DNA of 22,522 nt. Origin: a virus. How positions within the stretch are numbered: the first letter of the stretch is position 1; each line of letters begins with the position of its first letter. The notes beneath the pieces are model-generated. The model made no database searches, was not told where the DNA came from, and saw only the letters and a program-made list of their open reading frames with translations. The stretch spans positions 1-22,522 of the IMG/VR virus record IMGVR_UViG_3300031565_000408; one strand, given 5' to 3'. Below, in pieces: positions 15,018 to 21,059 of this stretch. The translations under genes were made by a program, and so were the position numbers.

Positions 15018-15125
15018 TCAGCGAATCGATTCGTCCGGCCATAGTACGGAAAGAAGAAGCAGCACCAACACGCCCCCCAGGGCCAGCCCAACCGCCAGGA
15101 GGTCACAGTCGCGCAGTTTGCTCAT
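15018..15125 (-). CDS. Tiny single-helix membrane peptide (35 aa)
   Basis: The ORF reads MSKLRDCDLLAVGLALGGVL then VLLLLSVLWPDESIR: a charged N-terminus, a 20-residue hydrophobic helix and a charged C-terminus, all in 35 codons. AAGG lies only 3 bases ahead of the ATG, with a better GAAGGG further upstream, and the ATG lies inside the end of a 20-codon ORF. The size and layout recall small phage membrane peptides, lysis peptides or type I toxins. It lies wholly inside the inverted-repeat island between the zinc-ribbon and pre-portal genes. No homologue is claimed; it could be chance, although such a clean membrane helix is uncommon by chance. Confidence 0.4.
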   Translation of the reverse strand: MSKLRDCDLLAVGLALGGVLVLLLLSVLWPDESIR

Positions 15126-15165
15126 CAGCCTTGCCCTTCGCGGGGTGCTTCCTGGGTTGCTTCAT
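15103..15165 (-). CDS. Possible 20-aa basic leader peptide
   Basis: MKQPRKHPAKGKADEQTARL is encoded from an ATG preceded by GGAAGGA with 9-base spacing, the best ribosome-binding site in this region. It overlaps the start of the 35-aa membrane peptide, so its translation could control initiation there as a leader. Evidence is limited to the start signal and position; no family is known to me. Confidence 0.3.
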   Translation of the reverse strand: MKQPRKHPAKGKADEQTARL

Positions 15166-15180
15166 GGTCCCGATCCTTCC

Positions 15181-15208
15181 TTCGTGTAATTCGTGTAATT
15201 CGTGGACA
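15181..15208 (-). repeat. Right arm of the perfect 28-bp inverted repeat
   Basis: Bases 15181-15208 are the exact reverse complement of 14922-14949. The arms enclose 231 bp containing the two tiny ORFs and a stretch of short gat(t/c)aac repeats near 14955-14990. No target-site duplication is visible outside the arms. The structure could be a MITE-like insertion, a folded RNA element or a recombination site. Confidence 0.85.
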
Positions 15209-15220
15209 GATCTTCCGTCG

Positions 15221-15559
15221 TCAGCCCTCGGCGTCGGCCGCGTTTTGCTCGACCGTGGTGATCCTCCGGCCGCAGTTGCGGCATTCCCGCCGGCGGACCA
15301 GTTGCCCGGGGCGGGGCCGCACGTACAGCACCCAGAAATGCCGGCAGCCGCAGGTGCGGCAGACGAGGCCCTCGTCGGGCTCCGCCGGCGGCTCGAGCGG
15401 CGGCGGGATCCCGGCGTCGGCCAGGTCGGGCATCTGGTCGGCCAGGTCGCCGACCGGGATCGTCTCGCCTTCGTGGAGGTCGCCGTCGGCGGCGGCGAGG
15501 GGCCGGCGTTTGGGCCTGGTCGGCTTTCGGCGTTTTGCTCTTCGCGATTTTGATTTCAC
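15221..15559 (-). CDS. Zinc-ribbon protein coupled to the large terminase (112 aa)
   Basis: The C-terminal half carries a four-cysteine zinc ribbon: CRTCGC at about residues 67-72 and CRNCGR at about 93-98. These are separated by a beta hairpin (HFWVLYVRPRPGQLVRRR), similar to the zinc ribbon of NrdR-like and other nucleic-acid binding proteins. The N-terminus is strongly basic (MKSKSRRAKRRKPTRPKRRP), followed by an acidic linker, so DNA or RNA binding is likely. It starts with GTG 15559 overlapping the terminase stop (GTGA), with GAGG 8 bases ahead. The position between terminase and portal suggests a packaging accessory role, or regulation like phage zinc-finger proteins. The function is not established. 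Confidence 0.7.
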   Translation of the reverse strand: MKSKSRRAKRRKPTRPKRRPLAAADGDLHEGETIPVGDLADQMPDLADAGIPPPLEPPAEPDEGLVCRTCGCRHFWVLYVRPRPGQLVRRRECRNCGRRITTVEQNAADAEG

Positions 15560-17856
15560 AGTCGCGTCCTCGGCTTATTGAAATCGGCTTGGGTCAGCAT
15601 CCTCCGTTCCGGCCTGGCGGTGGTGCGCATGGCGGCGCTGGCGCAGCCGGCCATTGCCGCGGCGCAGGCACAGGCGACGAGGCAGTCGAACCAGTGATTG
15701 TCGGGGCGGTTGGCCCGCTGCCGCCATTCGTGCACGACCCGGCCGCGGCCGAACGTCTCCACCCAGGATTCCGAGGCGGCGATGTGCTCGGCCAGCATCT
15801 GGTGGGCATCGGCCTTGCGGCCGAAGAGGGTGAGGCTGCCGGGCTCGCCCGGGGCGGCGATGAAGGCGGTGTGCACGAAGGATTTCCAGTAGTTTACATC
15901 GATTTGAACGTGCGGGAATTCGGAGGTGCCCTTGACGTTGGGGATGTAGTAGTGGTGCCCGTATTTCTCCCCGGGCTTGCGGCGGTACTGGCTGATCGGG
16001 CGGTTTCTCGCCCCGATGCCCATGCCGCGGGAGAGCATCATCGCGCTGCCGCCGATCTTGTGCTTGACGGCGCCGACGATGGTCGGCTTGTAGCCGCTGT
16101 CGACCAGCAGCCGTTCGATGCGCAGCACGCCGCCGCCCTGGCGGGGCCAGGGGCGGTTCAGCAGCCGGCTGACGAGGTCCTCCAGGCCGGCCTGGATGGC
16201 CCCGTCGTCGCCGATTCCGGGGTGGCCCCGCCGCAGTGTGCGGCGGCAGCTCCGCAGGTCGAACCACGCCTCCGACTGTTCCGGCTCGGTGCCGTAATCC
16301 ACCACGTAGCCGGTGAAGTCATCCATCCAGGCGCACGCCACCCAGTACAGCAGCCGGTCGTGGATGTCCACGGCCGCCGTCAGGTGGGCGGTCGCCAGGG
16401 GCGCCGAGCCGCGGGCCCGGCCGCTGCAGCGCTCGGTCACCTGGCGGGAGGTGAGCTGCTCCTCGCTGACCTGTTCGGCGACGGGCTCGTTCTGGTATTC
16501 GGCGGCGAAGGCCTCCGGCGACCGCAGGCGGAGGTTCATGGCGTGCTGTATCGCCGACAGCTCGACGCCCCGGGTGTATCGTTCCGCCCAGGCCGTCTTG
16601 GCCCCGAGGTCCATCGCCTCCCGGTGGTCGCGGTAGAACTTCGTGGCCGGGGCCATGCCCAGGCCGCGGCGCAGGGCGTCGGCACGGATGGCGGCGTATT
16701 CCTCCCAGAGCTTGGTGTTGGTCGGCCAGGCGTAGACGAGGCGGGTGCACTGGCCCTGCCAGTCGGGGAACTTGCCGCGGTCGAGGAGCTGGTCGGCCAG
16801 GTCGCCCGCGTACATCTTCGTGCAGGTGAGCATGGCGGAAATCTGCTGGCCCGGGCCCGCCATCGGGAGGACGTCGCCGTAGAGCAGGTCGAGGCGGAAC
16901 TTGGTTTGCGCCGGGGACCTGGCGGACTCGCGCGTCTGCGGGTCGTCGAGAAAGACCAGGCTCGGCCGGATGACCGTTCCGTCCGGCCGGGCGTGGTGCT
17001 GGCCGCGGATGTTGGCGTCCAGGCTCGTGACGGAGATCACGGCCCCGCCGGAGGGGCTGGCCATCAGGCCGCGCTCGCGCAGGCCCGGGGGCAGGTCCTC
17101 GGCGGCCAGTGTTGGGAAGACGAGCTTCTCCTGACCCCAGCGGACGTGGGTGAGGCGGCCGCCGACGTGCTGCTGGAGTTGGCGCTTGGACGAGTTCTCC
17201 AGCGCCCGCAGCGGGTGGATGGCTTCCGGCCAATCGGCAAGCAGCAGCGCGTTCTCCAGGATCGCCATTCGCAGCGGGGCCAGGATCTCGCGGCCGCGTT
17301 CCTTGGAGCCGCCGATGAGGCAGGGGAACGCGCGGCGGCCGGTGAGGGTCGCCCACAGCGCGGCGATTCGGGCCAGGCAGGTCTTGCCGGAGCCGCGGGG
17401 CATGGCGAAGGCAAAGAGGCCGGGGTCGGTGATCACCCGTTCGATCGTGGCGAGGGCATTGAGGTGATCGTCGGACCAGGGCCAGGTGAATGTCTCCGCG
17501 AAGTGGGTTTCGCAGAATTTCCGCAGGGATTTCTCGGCGGCCTGGCGGCGGGGCATGTCGGCGACGTCGGGGATCGGCCCGACGTCCTGGCCGGCTTTGG
17601 TCGCGGCGCGGTTCCGCTCGGACTGGCGGCGGCGGGCCTCGGCGTAGTCGGCCGGGCTCGCGCGCGGCCGGTCGTGCTCGAGGATCAGCCAGCGGATGTA
17701 CTTCAGCAGGTGGACGGTCTTGCCGTCGCCGATGCGGCCGGCGGCGGCGTCCATCTGTCGGCGGAGACGCGAGCGGGTCAGGACGGTGCCCAGGGGCGTG
17801 CCGTTCAGCAGCTGCAGGAGCTGGCTCCGCGTCAGTCTGGTCAGATCGGTTGGCAT
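15556..17856 (-). CDS. terL: Terminase large subunit, ATPase plus nuclease, with N-terminal HTH-like module (766 aa)
   Basis: This is the DNA packaging motor. The ATPase domain has Walker A AMPRGSGKTC (about 151-160) and Walker B SLVFLDDPQT (about 299-308). The nuclease domain has LTAAVDIHDR (D497), ERLLVDSGYK (D586) and DNHWFDCLVACACAAAMAG (D719/D724), the acidic residues that coordinate metal in RNase H-like terminase nucleases. The ending resembles GpA-like terminases. At 766 aa it is longer than usual because residues 1-60 (LTRSQLLQLLNGT, HLLKYIRWLI) form an extra helical module that looks homologous to the two small proteins encoded directly upstream. ATG 17856 is 9 bp after the upstream stop; its ribosome-binding site is weak, so coupling is likely. 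Confidence 0.93.
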   Translation of the reverse strand: MPTDLTRLTRSQLLQLLNGTPLGTVLTRSRLRRQMDAAAGRIGDGKTVHLLKYIRWLILEHDRPRASPADYAEARRRQSERNRAATKAGQDVGPIPDVADMPRRQAAEKSLRKFCETHFAETFTWPWSDDHLNALATIERVITDPGLFAFAMPRGSGKTCLARIAALWATLTGRRAFPCLIGGSKERGREILAPLRMAILENALLLADWPEAIHPLRALENSSKRQLQQHVGGRLTHVRWGQEKLVFPTLAAEDLPPGLRERGLMASPSGGAVISVTSLDANIRGQHHARPDGTVIRPSLVFLDDPQTRESARSPAQTKFRLDLLYGDVLPMAGPGQQISAMLTCTKMYAGDLADQLLDRGKFPDWQGQCTRLVYAWPTNTKLWEEYAAIRADALRRGLGMAPATKFYRDHREAMDLGAKTAWAERYTRGVELSAIQHAMNLRLRSPEAFAAEYQNEPVAEQVSEEQLTSRQVTERCSGRARGSAPLATAHLTAAVDIHDRLLYWVACAWMDDFTGYVVDYGTEPEQSEAWFDLRSCRRTLRRGHPGIGDDGAIQAGLEDLVSRLLNRPWPRQGGGVLRIERLLVDSGYKPTIVGAVKHKIGGSAMMLSRGMGIGARNRPISQYRRKPGEKYGHHYYIPNVKGTSEFPHVQIDVNYWKSFVHTAFIAAPGEPGSLTLFGRKADAHQMLAEHIAASESWVETFGRGRVVHEWRQRANRPDNHWFDCLVACACAAAMAGCASAAMRTTARPERRMLTQADFNKPRTRL

Positions 17857-17865
17857 CGGCGGCGG

Positions 17866-18111
17866 TCACTTCGCTGGCGTGCGGCGTTTGTCGACCTGCC
17901 CGGCCAACCACGCGGCGTACCTGGCCAGGCGGAGTCGGCCGCGTTTGTCTGCCGGAGCCCCGTCCTTGATGTGGCGGGGAATGACGGCGGGGTCGATCCG
18001 CTTGCCGGCTTCGGAGATCAGCCTTGCCAGCTGTACGGCCGACATCGGCGTCTCCAGCATTTTCCGGGTGAGCTTGGTCCGACCAGCTGAATGTATTGCA
18101 TGCTTCCTCAT
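17866..18111 (-). CDS. Nu1-like HTH protein, terminase small subunit candidate 2 (81 aa)
   Basis: The product starts MRKHAIHSAGRTKLTRKMLE, and its core MSAVQLARLISEAGKRIDPA, IPRHIKDGAPADKRGRLRLA, RYAAWLAGQV is the layout of small winged-helix/MerR-like DNA-binding modules of terminase small subunits. ATG 18111 has AAGGAG ahead. The core GAPAD..GRL.L..YAAWL is shared with the neighbouring 86-aa protein, so the two are paralogues. It lies 9 bp upstream of the large terminase, the usual place of a small subunit that recognises the packaging site. It is short for a complete small subunit, which also needs an oligomerisation region. Confidence 0.65.
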   Translation of the reverse strand: MRKHAIHSAGRTKLTRKMLETPMSAVQLARLISEAGKRIDPAVIPRHIKDGAPADKRGRLRLARYAAWLAGQVDKRRTPAK

Positions 18112-18182
18112 GGCTGACACTCCTTGCTGGTGTCTGCCCAGGGGACCGGCGCGTTCGCGCGCGTGCGGTCCCCGCTCTTTTC

Positions 18183-18443
18183 TCAGGACGGCGTGGCCGA
18201 CTCGGCAAGCTGGCGCAGCAGCCAAGCGGCGTAATGGATGAGGTTCAGTCGGCCTTCCGGATCCGCCGGGGCGCCCAGTTCGATGTGCCGGGTGATGGCC
18301 TCGACCGGGACTCGGAGGAGGCGGGCGGCGGCGGCGGCGGTGAGCGACGTGGGGTCGGCGGCGGGCGGCGGCGAGGTGCTTCGGGGCGGCTTGGCGGGCT
18401 TGCGGGTCCGCCGGCCGCTGGCCTTCGCGCGTTTTCTTGCCAT
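18183..18443 (-). CDS. Nu1-like HTH protein, terminase small subunit candidate 1 (86 aa)
   Basis: The start at 18443 is preferred over the ATG at 18473 because GGAG stands 6 bases ahead; the product then begins MARKRAKASGRRTRKPAKPP, a basic disordered tail. The core is LTAAAAARLLRVPVEAITRH, IELGAPADPEGRLNLIHYAA, WLLRQL, which is paralogous to the downstream 81-aa protein and to the N-terminus of the large terminase. It is probably a sequence-specific DNA-binding protein; packaging-site recognition is the natural guess, transcription regulation the alternative. It is the first gene of the late block and faces the divergent plus-strand promoter across a 238-bp gap. Confidence 0.65.
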   Translation of the reverse strand: MARKRAKASGRRTRKPAKPPRSTSPPPAADPTSLTAAAAARLLRVPVEAITRHIELGAPADPEGRLNLIHYAAWLLRQLAESATPS

Positions 18444-18681
18444 CCAGATCTCCAGGGCCTGGCCGGCTGGCATTGTCCTCTATCGGCGGGGGCGGGGGCA
18501 ACGCGCGAGGTGTTCTGCTGGCGGGGGTTGCAGCTGACAGCGGGGGCCGCGGCGCCCGGGGGGCGGCGGAAGTCGAGGCGGGAAAGGGGGTTGCGGGCAA
18601 AATCCACATTCTTTTTTCGCCCGTAACTGGCGAACACGCGGCCACATGCGTCATAAGTCGAATTGGCGACATACTTTAGGG
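18444..18681. other. Divergent intergenic region between late and plus-strand operons
   Basis: No gene is supported here. It should hold the promoter of the minus-strand late block, but I cannot point to a convincing -35/-10 pair. Visible elements are a 6-bp hairpin TTCGCC-(7)-GGCGAA at 18617-18635 beside a T6 run, and a small inverted repeat GTCG-(6)-CGAC at about 18657-18670 just ahead of the plus-strand promoter that could be part of an operator. The part next to the promoter is AT-richer than average. Confidence 0.5.
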
Positions 18682-18709
18682 TTGACGTCCTGGCGGGGCA
18701 TGGTATTAT
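18682..18709 (+). promoter_or_regulatory. Extended -10 sigma70-like promoter of the plus-strand operon
   Basis: TTGACG (18682-18687) and TATTAT (18704-18709) are separated by 16 bases. A TGG directly ahead of the -10 box supplies the extended -10 TGn element. The predicted start of transcription is near 18716, leaving a leader of about 60 nt to the first gene. It is the best promoter in the window and stands out against GC-rich surroundings. Confidence 0.75.
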
Positions 18710-18778
18710 GTGTTCGGTTGAACGATGGACGTCGAAATCAAAAACGCGAATCCGAACGAACGGAACGAGGAGAATGTC

Positions 18779-19156
18779 ATGGTCGCGAAAGCGGATACGG
18801 TTTACGGTCGCTGGACGACGGTTCCGGTTGCTTGGTCGGGGCAGCGTCTTTACGACTGGGGCCGCGGCGGCCTCCGGTCGCAGGGGAATGTGCTGGTTCG
18901 GCCGGCTCGCGGCCGGGCCCGCAAAACCTTCCATTACCACCAGGGCACGGTCGAGCTGGTATCGATGGCCGTCGGCGGCGATCGTCGCCTGCTGTATCGG
19001 GTCAGGGCGTTGGCGCCGGGCGAGACGTGGCCGGTGTATGAGCGGTCGGGAAAATTCTGGTCGAGGCGGTACTACCTGGTGCCGCCGGCGGCGCTGGCGA
19101 CGGCGCGGGACGAGCTGGCGGGCGAGGCCGGCGAGCAGCTGGCGGCGGCGGGCTAG
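18779..19156 (+). CDS. Plus-strand operon gene 1, unknown (125 aa)
   Basis: The start at 18779 is chosen because GAGGAG lies 7 bases ahead; an in-frame ATG at 18725 has no ribosome-binding site and sits only about 9 bases from the predicted transcription start. The product begins MVAKADTVYGRWTTVPVAWS and has aromatic-rich strands (SGQRLYDWGRGGL, RKTFHYHQGTVELVSM, WSRRYYLVPPAALATARDEL) and an Ala-rich C-terminal helix. It is soluble, without a membrane segment. It is the promoter-proximal gene of a five-gene set separated by repeats. I do not recognise the family; an early phage host-takeover or anti-defence protein is only a guess from position. Confidence 0.7.
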   Translation: MVAKADTVYGRWTTVPVAWSGQRLYDWGRGGLRSQGNVLVRPARGRARKTFHYHQGTVELVSMAVGGDRRLLYRVRALAPGETWPVYERSGKFWSRRYYLVPPAALATARDELAGEAGEQLAAAG

Positions 19157-19220
19157 TCGGGCCCGCGCCCGGGCGCCCCGCGGGGCGGCCGGGCATGGGC
19201 CCGGCAATGGTGCCGGGGCC
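19157..19220 (+). repeat. Intergenic repeat copy A (diverged)
   Basis: This copy fills the gap between gene 1 and gene 2, directly after the stop codon. The last 30 bases (GCAATGGTGCCGGGGCCAAG and flanks) match copy B closely. The 5' part is also GC-palindromic (GCGCCCGGGCGCC) but of different sequence. It is followed by the ribosome-binding site of gene 2. Confidence 0.7.
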
Positions 19221-19237
19221 AAGGAAAGGGCAGAACG

Positions 19238-19537
19238 ATGACGAAGCAGAAGCGGCCGAAAACGTACGAGGCGAAGGTGAACGGGCGATCGGTGCAGGTG
19301 ACGGTGCCGCCGCGGGAGGCGGTAGCGTACAGCGGCGACCTCACGGAGGTTCTGCGGGACGTCATCCGGGACAACCTCAGCCCGCATGCCGTGGCGGCGG
19401 TGGTCTCCTGCCTGCGGATCAACCGGACCAACAACCCGCAGGTCGATGGGCAGGTCCACTGGTTCGCCGAAGAACTGGTGAAGATGCTCGGCGGGCCGGA
19501 GGAGCAGGTGCGGCTCGGTGAGGAGCTGGGGCTGTAG
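19238..19537 (+). CDS. Plus-strand operon gene 2, unknown (99 aa)
   Basis: The product starts MTKQKRPKTYEAKVNGRSVQ, forms a short beta hairpin (VQVTVPPREAVAYSG) and then a helical domain (DLTEVLRDVIRDNLSPHAVA, AVVSCLRINRTNNPQVDGQV, HWFAEELVKMLGG). It has a GGAAAGG-type ribosome-binding site and lies between repeat copies A and B. The helical part, with its VSCLRINR..NPQVD.QV.WF pattern, looks conserved and I believe I have seen similar hypothetical proteins in planctomycete-type genomes, without a known function. No catalytic motif is visible. Confidence 0.7.
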   Translation: MTKQKRPKTYEAKVNGRSVQVTVPPREAVAYSGDLTEVLRDVIRDNLSPHAVAAVVSCLRINRTNNPQVDGQVHWFAEELVKMLGGPEEQVRLGEELGL

Positions 19538-19543
19538 CGCGGC

Positions 19544-19618
19544 CGTGCGGGCCGGGCCCGCACGCGGGCGTCGCTGTCGGCGGCCTCCGCGTCCGGGCCT
19601 GGCGATGGTGCCGGGGCC
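19544..19618 (+). repeat. Intergenic repeat copy B
   Basis: This 75-bp element starts 7 bases after the stop of gene 2. It folds into a 5' hairpin (CGTGCGGG-CCGG-CCCGCACG) and a 3' hairpin (GGCCTGGC-GATGGT-GCCGGGGCC region), joined by GCGTCG/CGGCGGCCTCCGCGTC. It differs from copy C at only a few positions. The ribosome-binding site of gene 3 follows about 10 bases later. Confidence 0.85.
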
Positions 19619-19637
19619 AAGGCGAAAGGACAAGGCC

Positions 19638-19895
19638 ATGAAAATCACGCAGATCATTGTCGAGGGCGCTCGCGGCTGGGCGACGATTCTCCGCAGCGGT
19701 TTGGACGTCATGGTGAACTGGGAGGTTTCGACCGGGTCGCCGCGTCAGGGCTCTTGGGTGATCTCTCCGGGCGACTGGCGCGGGCAGGGCGGCTGGGCCT
19801 GGGCGGCGCGGCTGCACCGGCAGCTCGAGGGTTCCGACGGATGCGCGGGCGACGTCGCCCCGTATCGGTTGGCGCTCGAGCACTTCTTTGGGTGA
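19638..19895 (+). CDS. Plus-strand operon gene 3, unknown (85 aa)
   Basis: The ATG at 19638 follows AAAGGACAAGGCC. The frame is open upstream through repeat B, but the ribosome-binding site and the end of the repeat favour this start. The product begins MKITQIIVEGARGWATILRS, continues DVMVNWEVSTGSPRQGSWVI and SPGDWRGQGGWAWAARLHRQ, and ends LALEHFFG. It is a small, tryptophan-rich soluble protein, probably a compact alpha/beta fold. No family is recognised. Its flanking by two nearly identical repeats (B and C) makes it one of the cassette-like units. Confidence 0.65.
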   Translation: MKITQIIVEGARGWATILRSGLDVMVNWEVSTGSPRQGSWVISPGDWRGQGGWAWAARLHRQLEGSDGCAGDVAPYRLALEHFFG

Positions 19896-19899
19896 TGCT

Positions 19900-19973
19900 C
19901 GTGCGGGCCAGGCCCGCACGCGGGCGTCGCCGGCGGCGGCCTCCGCGTCCGGGCCTGGCGATGGTGCCGGGCC
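19900..19973 (+). repeat. Intergenic repeat copy C
   Basis: This copy starts 5 bases after the stop of gene 3. It has the same double-hairpin layout as copy B, with a G-to-A change in the first loop (GGGCCAGGCCC) that keeps the stem intact. The central CGGCGGCGGCCTCCGCGTCC is the same as in copy D. Confidence 0.85.
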
Positions 19974-19994
19974 GGTAGCTTGAAGGAGATTGGC

Positions 19995-20198
19995 ATGGTT
20001 TCTGTTGTGATCGAGACGGGTGTCGCTCGGGACGGCGTCGGGGCCTTTGCCCAGGTCCTCGCGCAGGGCGCGGGCGGCGGGCTCCACTGCACGGCAGATT
20101 GCGGCAGCTCGCGGGCCGCGATCTTGCGGGCCCGCCAGTGGGCGAAGCGTGCCGGCCACGTGGTCGGGTACGTCAACGGCCGGCGGGTGCCGACCTAG
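19995..20198 (+). CDS. Plus-strand operon gene 4, unknown (67 aa)
   Basis: The start at 19995 is set by a GAAGGAG ribosome-binding site 5 bases ahead, so the TTG/GTG openings further upstream are ignored. The product begins MVSVVIETGVARDGVGAFAQ, contains LHCTADCGSSRAAILRARQW and ends AGHVVGYVNGRRVPT. Two cysteines five residues apart (HCTADC) might be structural, but no full zinc site is present. It is a small basic protein without a membrane segment, flanked by repeats C and D. No family is recognised. Confidence 0.6.
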   Translation: MVSVVIETGVARDGVGAFAQVLAQGAGGGLHCTADCGSSRAAILRARQWAKRAGHVVGYVNGRRVPT

Positions 20199-20204
20199 TC
20201 GCGT

Positions 20205-20277
20205 CGTGCGGGCCGGGCCCGCACGTGGGCGTCGCCGGCGGCGGCCTCCGCGTCCGGGCCTGGCGGGTTGCCGGGCC
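20205..20277 (+). repeat. Intergenic repeat copy D
   Basis: This copy starts 7 bases after the stop of gene 4. It is nearly identical to copy C, except that GCGGGCG becomes GTGGGCG and the loop GATGGT of the second hairpin becomes GGGTT. The stems are conserved while the loops vary, which argues for a folded RNA or DNA element. Confidence 0.85.
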
Positions 20278-20302
20278 GGTCACTTTGGGAAAGGATCGTG
20301 TC

Positions 20303-21034
20303 ATGAAGAAGCAGGACGTAGTTGTGGGCGAGCTGTATCGGATCTCGTATCGCGGCAAGACCACGGTTGCGCGGGTCACCGGCGAGCGGGATGGGAAGCC
20401 GGGCTGGGACGGGCTGGACATCGCCACCAGGCGGCCGGTGATCGTCGCCGCGGCCTCGAGGGTGCAGTGCCGCTGCGATCGGAACGGGAAGGCCCTCGAG
20501 CCGGCCGCCAAGCCGGCCGCGGCGGCGAACCGGGAGAACGCCCGTCTGGCCGCGGAGCGGCGGAAGTCGACCGACCGCATGACGGCCAGCGAGCGGGCGA
20601 TGTCGGCCGCGGCGCCGGCCGTGGTCGCGGAGCTGGCGAAGAAGGCCAGGGCGAAGCCGGGCGTGGCCGCAACGGTCGCGGCGGTCGAGAAGGGGGACTT
20701 GACCAAGGGCGTGACGGTGCCGACGGCGAGGCGCAAGCGGCCGACCCCGCGGGCGACGCCGAAGGTCAAGGCCAAGGGCAAGGGCCGCAGCGGCCTCGAC
20801 GCGGCGGTCGCGGTCCTGGCGAAGGCGGATGGGCCGCTGGGGGCGCAGGCCATCGTCGATCTGGCGCTCAAGCGGGAGCTCTGGTCGACGAAGGGCAAGA
20901 CGCCGGCGGCGACGATCTACGCGGCCATGATCCGCGAGATCGCCAGCAAGGGCTCCGCTTGCCGGTTCCGCAAGACCGGGCCGAACGCGTTTGATCTGAC
21001 CGACATCGGGAGGGCGATTGCGCCGCCCCGGTAG
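20303..21034 (+). CDS. HARE-HTH (winged-helix) DNA-binding protein (243 aa)
   Basis: The C-terminal part from about residue 168 (GLDAAVAVLAKADGPLGAQA, IVDLALKRELWSTKGKTPAA, TIYAAMIREIASKG, FRKTGPNAFDLTDIG) matches the HARE-HTH domain, a winged helix thought to link DNA binding to chromatin, restriction or modification functions. Residues 1-60 form a separate beta domain (VVVGELYRISYRGKTTVARV). The middle is an Ala/Lys/Arg-rich disordered linker with AT-hook-like basic runs (KAKGKGRS, RRKRPTPR). ATG 20303 follows GGGAAAGGATC. As last gene of the plus-strand operon it may regulate the operon or read DNA modification; that role is inference. Confidence 0.8.
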   Translation: MKKQDVVVGELYRISYRGKTTVARVTGERDGKPGWDGLDIATRRPVIVAAASRVQCRCDRNGKALEPAAKPAAAANRENARLAAERRKSTDRMTASERAMSAAAPAVVAELAKKARAKPGVAATVAAVEKGDLTKGVTVPTARRKRPTPRATPKVKAKGKGRSGLDAAVAVLAKADGPLGAQAIVDLALKRELWSTKGKTPAATIYAAMIREIASKGSACRFRKTGPNAFDLTDIGRAIAPPR

Positions 21035-21035
21035 A

Positions 21036-21057
21036 CCGCCGAGGCTATCTTCGGCGG
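21036..21057. terminator. Hairpin between convergent genes
   Basis: CCGCCGA (21036-21042) pairs with TCGGCGG (21051-21057) across an 8-base loop, two bases after the stop of the HARE-HTH gene and just before the stop of the convergent minus-strand gene. No clear T-run is present. Its placement fits a bidirectional terminator. Confidence 0.5.
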
Positions 21058-21059
21058 GC

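Noticed and set aside
15535-18090. 851-codon plus-strand ORF opposite the terminase gene
   Set aside because: The minus strand has clear Walker and nuclease motifs; the opposite frame is open only because of the extreme GC content, and its product is a low-complexity Gly/Arg/Val sequence without a ribosome-binding site.
18725-18778. Upstream ATG 18725 as the start of plus-strand gene 1
   Set aside because: It has no ribosome-binding site and lies about 9 bases from the predicted transcript start, whereas ATG 18779 has GAGGAG at good spacing.
19157-20277. Classical integron with attC sites
   Set aside because: The repeats are palindromic and follow each ORF, but no RYYYAAC/GTTRRRY core sites and no integrase gene are visible, so the standard integron label is not supported.
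19544-20277. CRISPR array
   Set aside because: The repeats are 73-75 bp and the intervals are 280-330 bp containing ORFs with ribosome-binding sites; there are no short uniform spacers and no cas genes.
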